19,200 bases of DNA. Origin: Chloroflexota bacterium. GTDB lineage: Bacteria; Chloroflexota; Dehalococcoidia; Tepidiformales; Tepidiformaceae. The notes under the pieces are model-generated. The model was not told where the DNA came from and made no database searches. It saw nothing but the letters and a program-made list of their open reading frames with translations. The position numbers were made by a program, and so were the translations under genes. The stretch lies in contig CAUJEQ010000251.1 of NCBI GenBank assembly GCA_963169135.1, positions 1 through 19,200 of the forward strand, in the 5' to 3' direction. Each line of letters begins with the position of its first letter. Positions within the stretch are counted from its first letter, which is position 1. Shown one piece after another: positions 7,689 to 14,525 of the stretch.

Positions 7689-8291
7689 TCACCCCTTCGG
7701 CCTGAGCGCGGATGTTGGGCACGCAGCCACGCACGAACCGCAGCTGGTGCAGATCGATTCGCGAAAGCTCACGCCGGCACCCGGCGTAACCCGCGCGGTA
7801 TGCCCGCGCCCGGCAATGCCGATCGCGCCGATGTGCTGCAGCTCCTGGCACGCCGTGACACAGCGCGCGCAGAGGATGCAGGCATCTTCGTGGAACGAGA
7901 AAAACGGGTTCGAGAGGTCGGCGTGGGTGCCGGTCCGTACATCGTGTTGGCCCGGCCGCGGGGCGTGGCTCGCATAGGCCTCCGAACTCTCCGCCGAACG
8001 CGGGCCGCCCGCCGCACCCCCGGCTCGGGACTGCATGGCGGCGGTCAACTCCAGTACACCGCGCCGGATGCGCACCGCTCGCTCCGAATCGGTCGCGCAC
8101 TCCTGGACGCCTGCTGCCGGAGTCGAACAGGCGGCCACGATCCGGCCATCCGCCTCCACTAGACATGTCCGGCAGGCGCCGATGACGGGGAGGTTGTCGT
8201 CCTTGCACAGGTGGGGCAGCGCGATCCCGGCTGCCAGGACTGCATCCAGCAACGAGCCTGCGGCCTCGACTGAACGACCGTTGAGGTTCAC
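7689..8291 (-). CDS. HoxU/NuoG-N-like Fe-S electron-transfer subunit of formate dehydrogenase
   Basis: This 200-aa protein should relay electrons between the formate site and the NuoF flavin. An N-terminal plant-type [2Fe-2S] domain has ligands C29, C40, C43 and C55 (HLCK, GACRTC, AAC). The C-terminal half holds two [4Fe-4S] motifs: C138/C141/C144/C148 and C181/C184/C187/C191. Between them, where NuoG and HoxU usually have a His-plus-three-Cys cluster (HPLDCPICDKAGEC-like), there is instead a Gly/Ala/Ser-rich linker (about residues 88-125) without cysteines, so that cluster is absent. The GTG at 8289-8291 overlaps the NuoEF stop as GTGA and has GGAGGT 6 nt upstream. Its stop is 4 nt before the fdhA ATG. 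Confidence 0.85.
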   Translation of the reverse strand: MNLNGRSVEAAGSLLDAVLAAGIALPHLCKDDNLPVIGACRTCLVEADGRIVAACSTPAAGVQECATDSERAVRIRRGVLELTAAMQSRAGGAAGGPRSAESSEAYASHAPRPGQHDVRTGTHADLSNPFFSFHEDACILCARCVTACQELQHIGAIGIAGRGHTARVTPGAGVSFRESICTSCGSCVAACPTSALRPKG

Positions 8292-9748
8292 GCGAATACC
8301 TCCGGCCAGAAGTGCAGCGCCGAACGCACGGGTCCGGGCGCCATCTGGCCGAGGCCACAGAGCGACCCGAACTGGACCACCTCTGCCAGACCCTCGATGC
8401 CGGCTACGTCTCCGGCGGCGAGCAGGTCGTGCAGGCGTGGCGTCCCCTCCCGGCAAGGCGTGCACTTCCCGCAGGATTCCTCCGCGTTGAAGCGGGCCAT
8501 CGCCAGCGCCGCCGCGCGGATGTCGTTGGGAGCATCGAGCACGACCAGCCCCCCGGCACCGAGCATCGCCCCTGTGGGGTGAAGCATCCCTGGCTGGAGC
8601 GGCACGTCCAGGTGCCCGGCCGAAAGGAAGCCACCGGACGGTCCTCCTGCAAGCACCGCCACCTCACCCGCCATCGCCGGACCGGATTGTTCCACCACCG
8701 TCCGCAGCGACACACCTATGGGCACTTCGTAGGCGCCAGGCAACCGGACCCGGCCACTGATGCTCAGGATCTTCGTGCCGGGAGTTTCGGGTGTGCCGCG
8801 CCTCCGGAATCCCGGGACGTCGTCAAAGAGCACGGAGAGGTTCGCGAAGGTCTCGATGTTGTTCACGGCCGTCGGCATGCCGAAGAGCCCCGACTGGACC
8901 GGGTACGGTGGCTTGGTGCGCGGCACCGGGCGGCGACCCTCGAGCGCGTTGAGCAGCGCGCTTTCTTCGCCGAGGACGTAGCCGCCGCCACCTCTCACGA
9001 TCGCGACGTCAAGCTCCATCTCCGCAAGGTTGAGCGCTTCCTCCAGGGAACGGACGGCCGGATCTGCGTGGCCATTCGCGAAAACGACGATCACGGCCGG
9101 CTCCAGGATGAACGCGGCGATGGCGATGCCTTCGACTACCCGCCGGGGCGCGAGCGAAAGCAGGGCACGGTCCTTGAACACGCCCGGCTCGCCCTCTTCG
9201 GCGTTTACCACGAGCGCGATCGGCCGCCGCTCCTCGAGAGCGGCCCGCCACTTCGTCCCCACCGGGAAGTACGCGCCGCCCCGCCCGCGCAACCCCGATT
9301 CCGCGACAGCGTTCAGCGCGGCATCCCGGCCCAGCCGCCGGGCAGCGCCGAGCCGATCGGTATTGGTTATGTCTGGGGCCAGGAGTGGGCCCGCCTGCCG
9401 AACCATCGCCACCGGGAAGGGCTCCTCACCGCCGGCCGCGGGGGCGTCGTAGCAACGGAAGAGGCAATGGCTCCCTTCAGACGGCGATTCCTCGAATGAA
9501 CCACGTGCCAGCTGGCAGCTCAGCCCGGCGCACGGCACGTCGTCGCCGCTGGGCGGGGCAAACCGGAAGTCTGCGTACGAGGTCGCCGCCTCCCATACCT
9601 CGGCCGCAGGCAGACGCAATTCGCGCGCGATCACACCTGCGAACCCGGGTGCTATCCACCCTGCCCGGCGCTGCTCGTCGTAGAGCCGCGCAAGCAGTTG
9701 TGAACGAATGGGGAAGTCCGGTGGAAGTGGCCGCGCCATGGCGGCCAT
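8288..9748 (-). CDS. NuoE-NuoF fusion: NAD-linked diaphorase subunit of formate dehydrogenase
   Basis: This should pass electrons from formate to NAD+ through FMN. Residues 12-105 are NuoE-like: a helical part (SQLLARLYDEQRRAGWIAPGFAGVIARELRL is the typical start, about 17-47), then a [2Fe-2S] pattern C73-x4-C78 and C95-x3-C99. The two cysteine pairs are only 16 residues apart, against about 35 in usual NuoE, so the thioredoxin-like fold is trimmed. Residues about 130-486 are NuoF: GLRGRGGAYFPVGTKW (152-167, FMN/NAD site), NAEEGEPGVFKDR (182-194), GMPTAVNNIETFANL, and [4Fe-4S] ligands C426, C429, C432 and C464. The start is uncertain: ATG 9748 (used) or ATG 9739, both with weak ribosome-binding sites. 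It follows the 139-aa gene by 25 nt. Confidence 0.88.
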   Translation of the reverse strand: MAAMARPLPPDFPIRSQLLARLYDEQRRAGWIAPGFAGVIARELRLPAAEVWEAATSYADFRFAPPSGDDVPCAGLSCQLARGSFEESPSEGSHCLFRCYDAPAAGGEEPFPVAMVRQAGPLLAPDITNTDRLGAARRLGRDAALNAVAESGLRGRGGAYFPVGTKWRAALEERRPIALVVNAEEGEPGVFKDRALLSLAPRRVVEGIAIAAFILEPAVIVVFANGHADPAVRSLEEALNLAEMELDVAIVRGGGGYVLGEESALLNALEGRRPVPRTKPPYPVQSGLFGMPTAVNNIETFANLSVLFDDVPGFRRRGTPETPGTKILSISGRVRLPGAYEVPIGVSLRTVVEQSGPAMAGEVAVLAGGPSGGFLSAGHLDVPLQPGMLHPTGAMLGAGGLVVLDAPNDIRAAALAMARFNAEESCGKCTPCREGTPRLHDLLAAGDVAGIEGLAEVVQFGSLCGLGQMAPGPVRSALHFWPEVFA

Positions 9749-9773
9749 GCTACCCCGATGCGGTGGTGGGCTG

Positions 9774-10193
9774 CTACGCGCGCCGTGCCACGACGGGCTG
9801 ACTGGGGGCCATGGCCGTCGACAGCACAGTGCGGCGGCACGGTGCCGTCGGCTCCTGGCAGGCCGCCATGAGCGCCCGATCCACGATGTCGATGATGCCC
9901 CGCTCGCGCGCCTCGGTCCGGACGTGCGCAACAGTCGCCGAAATCGTCGCCTCAGCGCCCGGCCAGGGCTCGCAACGCAGGACCCGCAGGTGCCGCGACG
10001 ACTCATTCCATTCGATGACGAGCCGTGCATGCGAACCCGATCCAGCCGAGAACCGCGTGTACCCGCCAAGGTACTCCTGGGTCAGGTTCAAGCCTCGTGA
10101 CGATGGTTCGACCCCTGCCCGCTCCAGTCCATCCCAGAGCTCACCAAGAGCGATTAGTAGCCTGAACGCGACATCAGAAGTATCAGCACGCAA
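9774..10193 (-). CDS. Uncharacterised protein, first gene of the formate dehydrogenase operon (139 aa)
   Basis: I do not recognise a family. The product has a helical N-terminus (FRLLIALGELWDGLERAG), a middle that looks like alternating strands (GYTRFSAGSGSHARLVIEWN, HLRVLRCEPWP), a helical segment (IIDIVDRALMAAC) and a basic tail. There is no signal peptide, membrane segment or clear metal site (two or three scattered Cys). The start is TTG at 10191-10193: a TAG lies upstream in frame with no ATG or GTG between. The gap to NuoEF is 25 nt, which implies cotranscription. It is not similar, as far as I can judge by eye, to FdhD or FdsD accessory proteins. The opposite-strand reading over this stretch is Ser/Arg-rich and looks like a shadow. 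Confidence 0.6.
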   Translation of the reverse strand: MRADTSDVAFRLLIALGELWDGLERAGVEPSSRGLNLTQEYLGGYTRFSAGSGSHARLVIEWNESSRHLRVLRCEPWPGAEATISATVAHVRTEARERGIIDIVDRALMAACQEPTAPCRRTVLSTAMAPSQPVVARRA

Positions 10194-10253
10194 TGGTAGA
10201 GTCCGGCGGAGATAGTCTCTCTCGACAGCGGCCCCCGCAAGCCGCCGGGGCTG

Positions 10254-10259
10254 ATTCTA
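10254..10259 (-). promoter_or_regulatory. Possible -10 element of the formate dehydrogenase operon
   Basis: TAGAAT on the minus strand matches the TATAAT consensus at five of six positions and lies about 60 nt upstream of the TTG start at 10193. The only -35-like hexamer, TTGCAT, is 19 bp away, so support is weak. The gap 10194-10323 shows nothing else clear. Confidence 0.25.
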
Positions 10260-10323
10260 CGCCATCGCGACCCCACCTATGCAAGCGAAAAATCCAAGCT
10301 ATAGACGCGAGGCCCGAATTACC

Positions 10324-11226
10324 TCAGGAGTTGGGCAGATACGTCGAGACCCCTTGCTCCAACGGAGTCAGCGCCAGTCCGAATGTCTCCGTCAACGCCG
10401 ACGTATCGGCAACGCCATCCATGGTGATGAAGTCGACCGCATCGGGCGTCAGCGGCCGCCCCGGAGCGAACTGGATGACGCCCGCGACCAGCTTCATCAG
10501 CGGCTTCGGGTTGTGAAGGAGGAATCGGCGCTTGCCCGCCACCTTCAACGTGACCCGGATGATCTCGTCCATCGTCATTACCGCCGGACCCCCGAGCTCG
10601 AACAGGCGGTTGCTCGCGGCGTCGTTCCCGATCGCCGCAGCCACATGGGCGCCCAGGTCGCCAACGAAGAGGGGGTTGATCCGGGTCTTCCCATTTCCGA
10701 CGACGGGAATGAACGGCAAGAACTTCGCGAAGCCGAGGAAGCGATTCAACGCGACATCGCGCTCGCCGTAGATCCAGCTCGGCCGGAAAATCGTGTAGGA
10801 AAGGCCGCTCGCGATGATGTGCTGCTCTTCCTGCCACTTGTAGCGCAGCCAGGGGTACTCGGCGTGTTCGGCGGCGCCCACCCCGCTGAGCCCGATGAAG
10901 TAGCCCACCCCGGCGGCCTTCGCCGCATCAACGAGGTTCCTCGTTCCTCCCAAATCGATGCGTTCGAACGTCAGGCCCTTCCTGGGATTCTCTATCGGCG
11001 AGTTCGGGAACTGCACGGCATCGACCACAACATCCGAGCCCGCGAGCGCTTCCGCGAGGCTGTCGGGCTCCATGACATCGCCGCGCACCCAGCGTGCGCG
11101 GGAATCGATCGGCTCCTTCTGTGGATTCGAGCGCGATGCCACAGTCACCTGGTGACCCGCTTCGAGTAATGCCGCGGTGATCTCGCGGCCCAAAAAACCG
11201 GTTCCGCCTGCCACAACGATGTTCAT
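10324..11226 (-). CDS. NAD(P)-binding SDR-type protein, NDUFA9/atypical extended SDR group
   Basis: This 300-aa Rossmann-fold protein begins with the nucleotide-binding motif GGTGFLG (7-13). VRGDVMEPDSLAEAL and a DLGGTRNLVDAAKAAGVGYFIGLSGVGA segment follow, then RYKWQEEQHI, FRPSWIYGE and a C-terminal substrate region. The classical YxxxK catalytic pair of SDRs is not evident; this is usual for the NDUFA9-like atypical group, which may be redox sensors or quinone/lipid-related enzymes. The ATG at 11226 overlaps the stop of the CarH-like gene as ATGA, so it is cotranscribed and probably shares light regulation. SDR genes are common neighbours of LitR/CarH regulators. The substrate is unknown. 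Confidence 0.85.
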   Translation of the reverse strand: MNIVVAGGTGFLGREITAALLEAGHQVTVASRSNPQKEPIDSRARWVRGDVMEPDSLAEALAGSDVVVDAVQFPNSPIENPRKGLTFERIDLGGTRNLVDAAKAAGVGYFIGLSGVGAAEHAEYPWLRYKWQEEQHIIASGLSYTIFRPSWIYGERDVALNRFLGFAKFLPFIPVVGNGKTRINPLFVGDLGAHVAAAIGNDAASNRLFELGGPAVMTMDEIIRVTLKVAGKRRFLLHNPKPLMKLVAGVIQFAPGRPLTPDAVDFITMDGVADTSALTETFGLALTPLEQGVSTYLPNS

Positions 11227-12146
11227 GCGACTCCTCCAGGGCGCGCCGAGCGGCCCAACTGATTGACGAGCGTGACCGCAGCCGTAAGACCGGGGCCTCC
11301 ATAATGGGCGCCGTCCTCCATGCGAAGTCCGGGCTCGACTTCGAATGCGCCGCCGCCGTAAACGATGGCGCTGAGCGGTGCCGCCTGGCGGAGCAACGAG
11401 ACGACGGCAGGCAACCTCCGCGCGCCATCCAGCGTGCTGGCATTCAAGGCGATGACCTCCGGCTGTGTGTCCTCCGCAGTCCGGATCAGGGCGTCGCCCG
11501 GAACGTCCTGCCCGAGGTAGATGGTGCGCAGCCCCTGGAAACGGAGCATCACGGTCAGCATCAGCAGGCCGAGCTCGTGGTGCTCGCCCTCGATGCAGGC
11601 CAGAAGGACCGTTGGTGCCCCGGCCAGCGGTGCCACCTGACGCGTAAGCAAATCGAGCCGGGCGCGCACGAAGTTGGTCGCGAAATGTTCCTGCGCGACT
11701 GTGACGCTGCCAGCGTGCCAGCCCACGCCGACCTCGCGCATGAGCGGCACGACGACCCGTTCGAAGACCGTCAAGGTGTCGAACGATTCGGTCGCCTCCG
11801 ACCACCCAGCGGCCGCACCGGATTCGTCAAAGGCCAGCAGCGCACGCGTCATGCGCTCCCGGAGGGCGACCGTCGCGGGTTCGCCGGCGGCCGCCCGCGC
11901 CGGCACTGCGGCCAGGGCCTTCTCCGCTGCGGCAGCCAGCGGCATACCCTGCACCGCGAGCGACCGCATTCGTCGGATGAGTTCGACATCGGCACGGCTG
12001 TACATGCGCTGCTTCCCGCCGGTGCGATTCGGCGTGGGGACACCGTACCGCCGCTCCCATGCGCGGAGGGTATGGACGCCTACACCCGTCAGTTGTTCCA
12101 CCTGCGCAATCTTGAAGCCGTCAGCCGGAGTGAGCTCAAACTCCAT
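11223..12146 (-). CDS. MerR-family B12-binding photoreceptor repressor, CarH/LitR type
   Basis: In CarH/LitR proteins adenosylcobalamin stabilises a DNA-binding tetramer in the dark and light breaks it, relieving repression. This 307-aa protein has the same order: a MerR-type winged helix (FKIAQVEQLTGVGVHTLRAW, RRYGVPTPNRT, RMYSRADVELIRRM; about 11-75), a helical bundle (about 95-170) and a Rossmann B12 domain (about 178-305). W143, E153 and H154 form the W-x9-EH motif that caps the adenosyl group. ExHxxG (E188, H190, G193) supplies the lower axial His. All residues known to be needed for light sensing in T. thermophilus CarH thus have counterparts. The ATG at 12146 has no Shine-Dalgarno; a -10 ends 6 nt before it. 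It is divergent from a CrtI-like gene and coupled to an SDR gene. Confidence 0.92.
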   Translation of the reverse strand: MEFELTPADGFKIAQVEQLTGVGVHTLRAWERRYGVPTPNRTGGKQRMYSRADVELIRRMRSLAVQGMPLAAAAEKALAAVPARAAAGEPATVALRERMTRALLAFDESGAAAGWSEATESFDTLTVFERVVVPLMREVGVGWHAGSVTVAQEHFATNFVRARLDLLTRQVAPLAGAPTVLLACIEGEHHELGLLMLTVMLRFQGLRTIYLGQDVPGDALIRTAEDTQPEVIALNASTLDGARRLPAVVSLLRQAAPLSAIVYGGGAFEVEPGLRMEDGAHYGGPGLTAAVTLVNQLGRSARPGGVA

Positions 12147-12152
12147 GGCCCC

Positions 12153-12181
12153 AAGTTAGACAGGTTGACCTTTCTTGTCAA
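12153..12181 (-). promoter_or_regulatory. Leaderless promoter of the CarH/LitR-like gene
   Basis: On the minus strand TTGACA (12181-12176) and TAACTT (12158-12153) are exactly 17 bp apart, and the -10 ends 6 nt before the ATG at 12146. Transcription should therefore start at or next to the start codon. The -35 is inside the first 11-bp repeat, which is consistent with autorepression. Confidence 0.65.
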
Positions 12182-12195
12182 TGTCTTGTCGATGT
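12174..12195. repeat. Two tandem 11-bp direct repeats: probable CarH/LitR operator
   Basis: CTTGTCAATGT (12174-12184) is followed immediately by CTTGTCGATGT (12185-12195), differing at one base. On the minus strand each unit contains TNNACA (TTGACA, TCGACA), in keeping with the 11-bp direct-repeat operators, containing a TnnACA core, that I recall for T. thermophilus CarH. A degenerate third TTGAC block lies at 12165-12169. The repeats cover the -35 boxes of both divergent promoters. Confidence 0.6.
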
Positions 12196-12203
12196 TTTAG
12201 GCT
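12175..12203 (+). promoter_or_regulatory. Leaderless promoter of the CrtI-like gene
   Basis: TTGTCA (12175-12180) and TAGGCT (12198-12203) are 17 bp apart, and the -10 ends 6 nt before the ATG at 12210. The -35 overlaps the opposite-strand -35 by five bases. There is no strong Shine-Dalgarno before the ATG. Confidence 0.55.
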
Positions 12204-12209
12204 GAACGC

Positions 12210-13688
12210 ATGATGTCACGTCCCGCGGCCGCTGTGGATCTCGCCGTCATCGGCTCAGGCTTCGGCGGACTGACGGCAGCAGCCCTCTCCGCGAAGGATG
12301 GTTTGACCGTCGCTGTGTTCGAGCGTCATACGCGCCCCGGCGGTTGTGCCGGGGACTTCGCCCTCGGAGGCTACTGGTTCCCGGCGGGTGCGACCGTGGT
12401 CACCGGCCTCGAACCCGGCGGCATACTTCGACAGGTGTTTGGCACTCTCGCGGTGGAAGTGGCGTCGACCCCCCTCGATCCATCGATCGTTTTTCACATT
12501 GGCGACCAGCAGGTCCCCTACGCGGCGACGGTCGCGGATTGGCAGGCAACCTTCCGCCATGCCTTCCCCGGCGCACCGCCGGGCTACGCAAGGTTCTGGG
12601 ATTGGAGCCACGAAGCCGGCGGGGTCGTCTACGGCATCGGCGCGTCGCTGCCGTCGCTCCCGATTGAGCGTTGGACCGACGTACGCCGGACCGCCCGTGC
12701 AGCGCGCCCTTCGACCATCAAGGTGCTCCCGCTGCTCGGCTCGACGGTCGGACGGGTGAAACGCAGGCTGGGGGCGGTGGGGCACCTGGAAGCCGACGCG
12801 CTCATCGACAGCCTCCTTCTCGACGCCACCGGCGCCCGGGCGGAAGACTGCAGCGCCGTCCAGGGCGCCATCGCGCTGGACCTGTACCGGCGCGGCTGCC
12901 AGTGGGTGGAGGGCGGAACGGCTCGTCTCGCCATGCAGCTCGTGCGCAACATCCGCGAGCACGGAGGAACGGTCGAGTTCGCAACCGAGGTCGCCAGCCT
13001 CGAACCAAAGGGTGGCGCATGGGACCTCGTGCTCGCGTCCGGGACGCGTGTCCGCGCGAAACGGGTCGTCGCGAACGTGCCTCCGGCCGCCCTGGATCGC
13101 CTCCGCGCCCGCCGGCCGGAGCTCCCAGGCGCGGGAGACGCCTGGGGGGCATTTGTCCTCCACCTGGGCATCGACGGCGACGGTCTCGATGCGATGCACC
13201 CGTTCCACCAGGTCATTCAGTCGCCCGGCGACCTTGACGCGGACGGCGCTAGCTGCCTCGTGTCCATCTACGCGGGCAGGGGTGCCCGCGCCAATCGCTG
13301 GTCGGTGTCGGTCTCGACGCACACGCGTGCCGCCGACTGGCTCGACTATCCAGCGCGGACTGCCTGCCGCCGGGCAGCCCTCGAGAGTCGCCTGCTGCAT
13401 GCTGCCGCCGGGGTCATCCCGGACCTTGACGCGCGCGTGAAGATGGTGAGGTCGGCGACGCCCGCGACCTACCAGAGGTTCACGGCTCGGCCCGGGGGTC
13501 TCGTCGGCGGATTGGTGCAGCGTCCCGGCAACGTCGCGCTGAGGGCGCCGGGCCATCGGCCGGAACGTCACCTGTACATGGCCGGCGACCACGTCTTCCC
13601 GGGGCAGGGCACCGTGGGTACTGCCCTTTCCGGAATCAACGCATACCGCGACGTCACGGAATCTCTTGGACTGAGGCCAATGCTATGA
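12210..13688 (+). CDS. CrtI-like FAD-dependent oxidoreductase (phytoene desaturase/carotenoid isomerase superfamily)
   Basis: This 492-aa protein has an N-terminal FAD motif GSGFGG (15-20) with the ribose-binding Glu38 (FERHTRPGGCAG) and the C-terminal FAD motif of the CrtI/CrtISO/amine-oxidase superfamily (LYMAGDHVFPGQGTVGTALSG, about 455-475). The length is right for a complete enzyme. No crtB, crtE or cyclase gene lies in the window, so the substrate (phytoene, another carotenoid or a different polyene) is open. Divergence from a CarH-like photoreceptor suggests light-induced pigment modification or photoprotection. ATG 12210 is followed at once by a second ATG (12213). The 3' end overlaps the SRPBCC gene by ATGA. 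Confidence 0.85.
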   Translation: MMSRPAAAVDLAVIGSGFGGLTAAALSAKDGLTVAVFERHTRPGGCAGDFALGGYWFPAGATVVTGLEPGGILRQVFGTLAVEVASTPLDPSIVFHIGDQQVPYAATVADWQATFRHAFPGAPPGYARFWDWSHEAGGVVYGIGASLPSLPIERWTDVRRTARAARPSTIKVLPLLGSTVGRVKRRLGAVGHLEADALIDSLLLDATGARAEDCSAVQGAIALDLYRRGCQWVEGGTARLAMQLVRNIREHGGTVEFATEVASLEPKGGAWDLVLASGTRVRAKRVVANVPPAALDRLRARRPELPGAGDAWGAFVLHLGIDGDGLDAMHPFHQVIQSPGDLDADGASCLVSIYAGRGARANRWSVSVSTHTRAADWLDYPARTACRRAALESRLLHAAAGVIPDLDARVKMVRSATPATYQRFTARPGGLVGGLVQRPGNVALRAPGHRPERHLYMAGDHVFPGQGTVGTALSGINAYRDVTESLGLRPML

Positions 13689-14140
13689 CTCTCGTCGTAA
13701 AGTCATCCCGGTTCGACGCAAGCGCAGACGAACTGTTCGCGTTCCACATGAACGCGGAAAACCTGGCCCGCATTTCCCCGCCATGGCCCCCTTTCGGCAT
13801 GGTGAGCAGCACGAAGGCGACAGAACTGGGTGACGTCCAGGTGTTCCGCGTCGGCCCGTGGCCCGTCGCCCAAACGTGGCAAGCCCGGATCACGCGCCTC
13901 GTCCCCGGGCGCCTGATCGAGGATACGCAGGAATCAGGGCCCTTCCTCCGCTGGCGCCACCAGCACCGCATCGTTCAGGAAGGCGATGGGAGCCGGCTCA
14001 CGGACGTCGTCGCATTCCGGCTGATGCCGACACCGGTAGGCGCGTTCCTGGAATTCTACCTGGTCAGGCCGGCGATCCTGGCCATGTTCGCCTGGCGTCA
14101 TCGGCGGACCAGGCAGTTGCTGGATCCGCGCGCAACGTAG
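13685..14140 (+). CDS. SRPBCC-family (START-like) ligand-binding protein
   Basis: This 151-aa protein shows the polyketide-cyclase/START-like pattern: an N-terminal strand (LVVKSSRFDASADELFAFH), MNAENLARISPPWPPF, a central FRVGPWPVAQTW strand, then GPFLRWRHQHRI, corresponding to the common PFxxWxHxH motif of this subfamily, and a long C-terminal helix. It has no signal peptide. Such proteins bind small hydrophobic ligands, and SRPBCC genes recur beside SDR and photolyase genes in LitR-regulated clusters, but no ligand can be named. The ATG overlaps the CrtI-like stop (ATGA), so it is translationally coupled and presumably light-regulated. Confidence 0.85.
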   Translation: MTLVVKSSRFDASADELFAFHMNAENLARISPPWPPFGMVSSTKATELGDVQVFRVGPWPVAQTWQARITRLVPGRLIEDTQESGPFLRWRHQHRIVQEGDGSRLTDVVAFRLMPTPVGAFLEFYLVRPAILAMFAWRHRRTRQLLDPRAT

Positions 14141-14231
14141 TTCGGCCTGTGGCTGGACTTTTACGGAGACACAATCATTATCGGCGCCGGCAGTGGTAGG
14201 CTCGGCGTGCTCCCAGGAAGGTGCCCGTTCC

Positions 14232-14525
14232 ATGTCCTTCTGCGCTCTGTGCATCTACCTCGAAGTCCCGCCTCGGCGGGCCACGGGCACTGTTGGCCTG
14301 CTGACCTCAGCTCCCGTATTGCTCGACCTGAAGCTCGACGACCTCGGCGAGAAGGCGGGCGAGTCGCACATCATCGTCCACGCCTGTCCGGAACACGTCG
14401 TCGATGTCTACCGCGGCCGTGTCGACGGCGTCCGCATGGCCTGGCGCCTCGCCGAACCCACCGGCACCGATGGAGCAGTCAGCGGTCTCCAAAGTCGCGG
14501 AGCAACGTCTTCATCCCGGGCTTGA
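14232..14525 (+). CDS. Small uncharacterised protein (97 aa), 3' end antisense to purU
   Basis: I do not recognise a family. The product starts MSFCALCIYLEVPP, with a CxxC pair (C4, C7) and a later HACPEH. The first 80 or so residues have the GC-rich third positions typical of the neighbours. The last 15 residues (Ser/Arg-rich) overlap the 3' end of purU on the other strand by 47 bp. AGGAAGG lies 11 nt before the ATG. A possible promoter (TGGACT, 16 bp, CATTAT) lies in the 91-bp gap after the SRPBCC gene. A GTG start at 14193 is possible but unsupported. It could be a spurious reading, so confidence is moderate. Confidence 0.5.
   Translation: MSFCALCIYLEVPPRRATGTVGLLTSAPVLLDLKLDDLGEKAGESHIIVHACPEHVVDVYRGRVDGVRMAWRLAEPTGTDGAVSGLQSRGATSSSRA

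Noticed and set aside
9811..10215. A plus-strand frame over the 139-aa gene
   Set aside because: Its product is Ser/Arg-rich with no secondary-structure pattern, and it would sit antisense at the head of the formate dehydrogenase operon. The minus-strand reading looks more protein-like.
12255..13592. A 445-codon open frame on the minus strand inside the CrtI-like gene
   Set aside because: It is Arg/Gly/His-rich with no recognisable motif, and it covers both FAD motifs of the plus-strand protein. It is a shadow frame.
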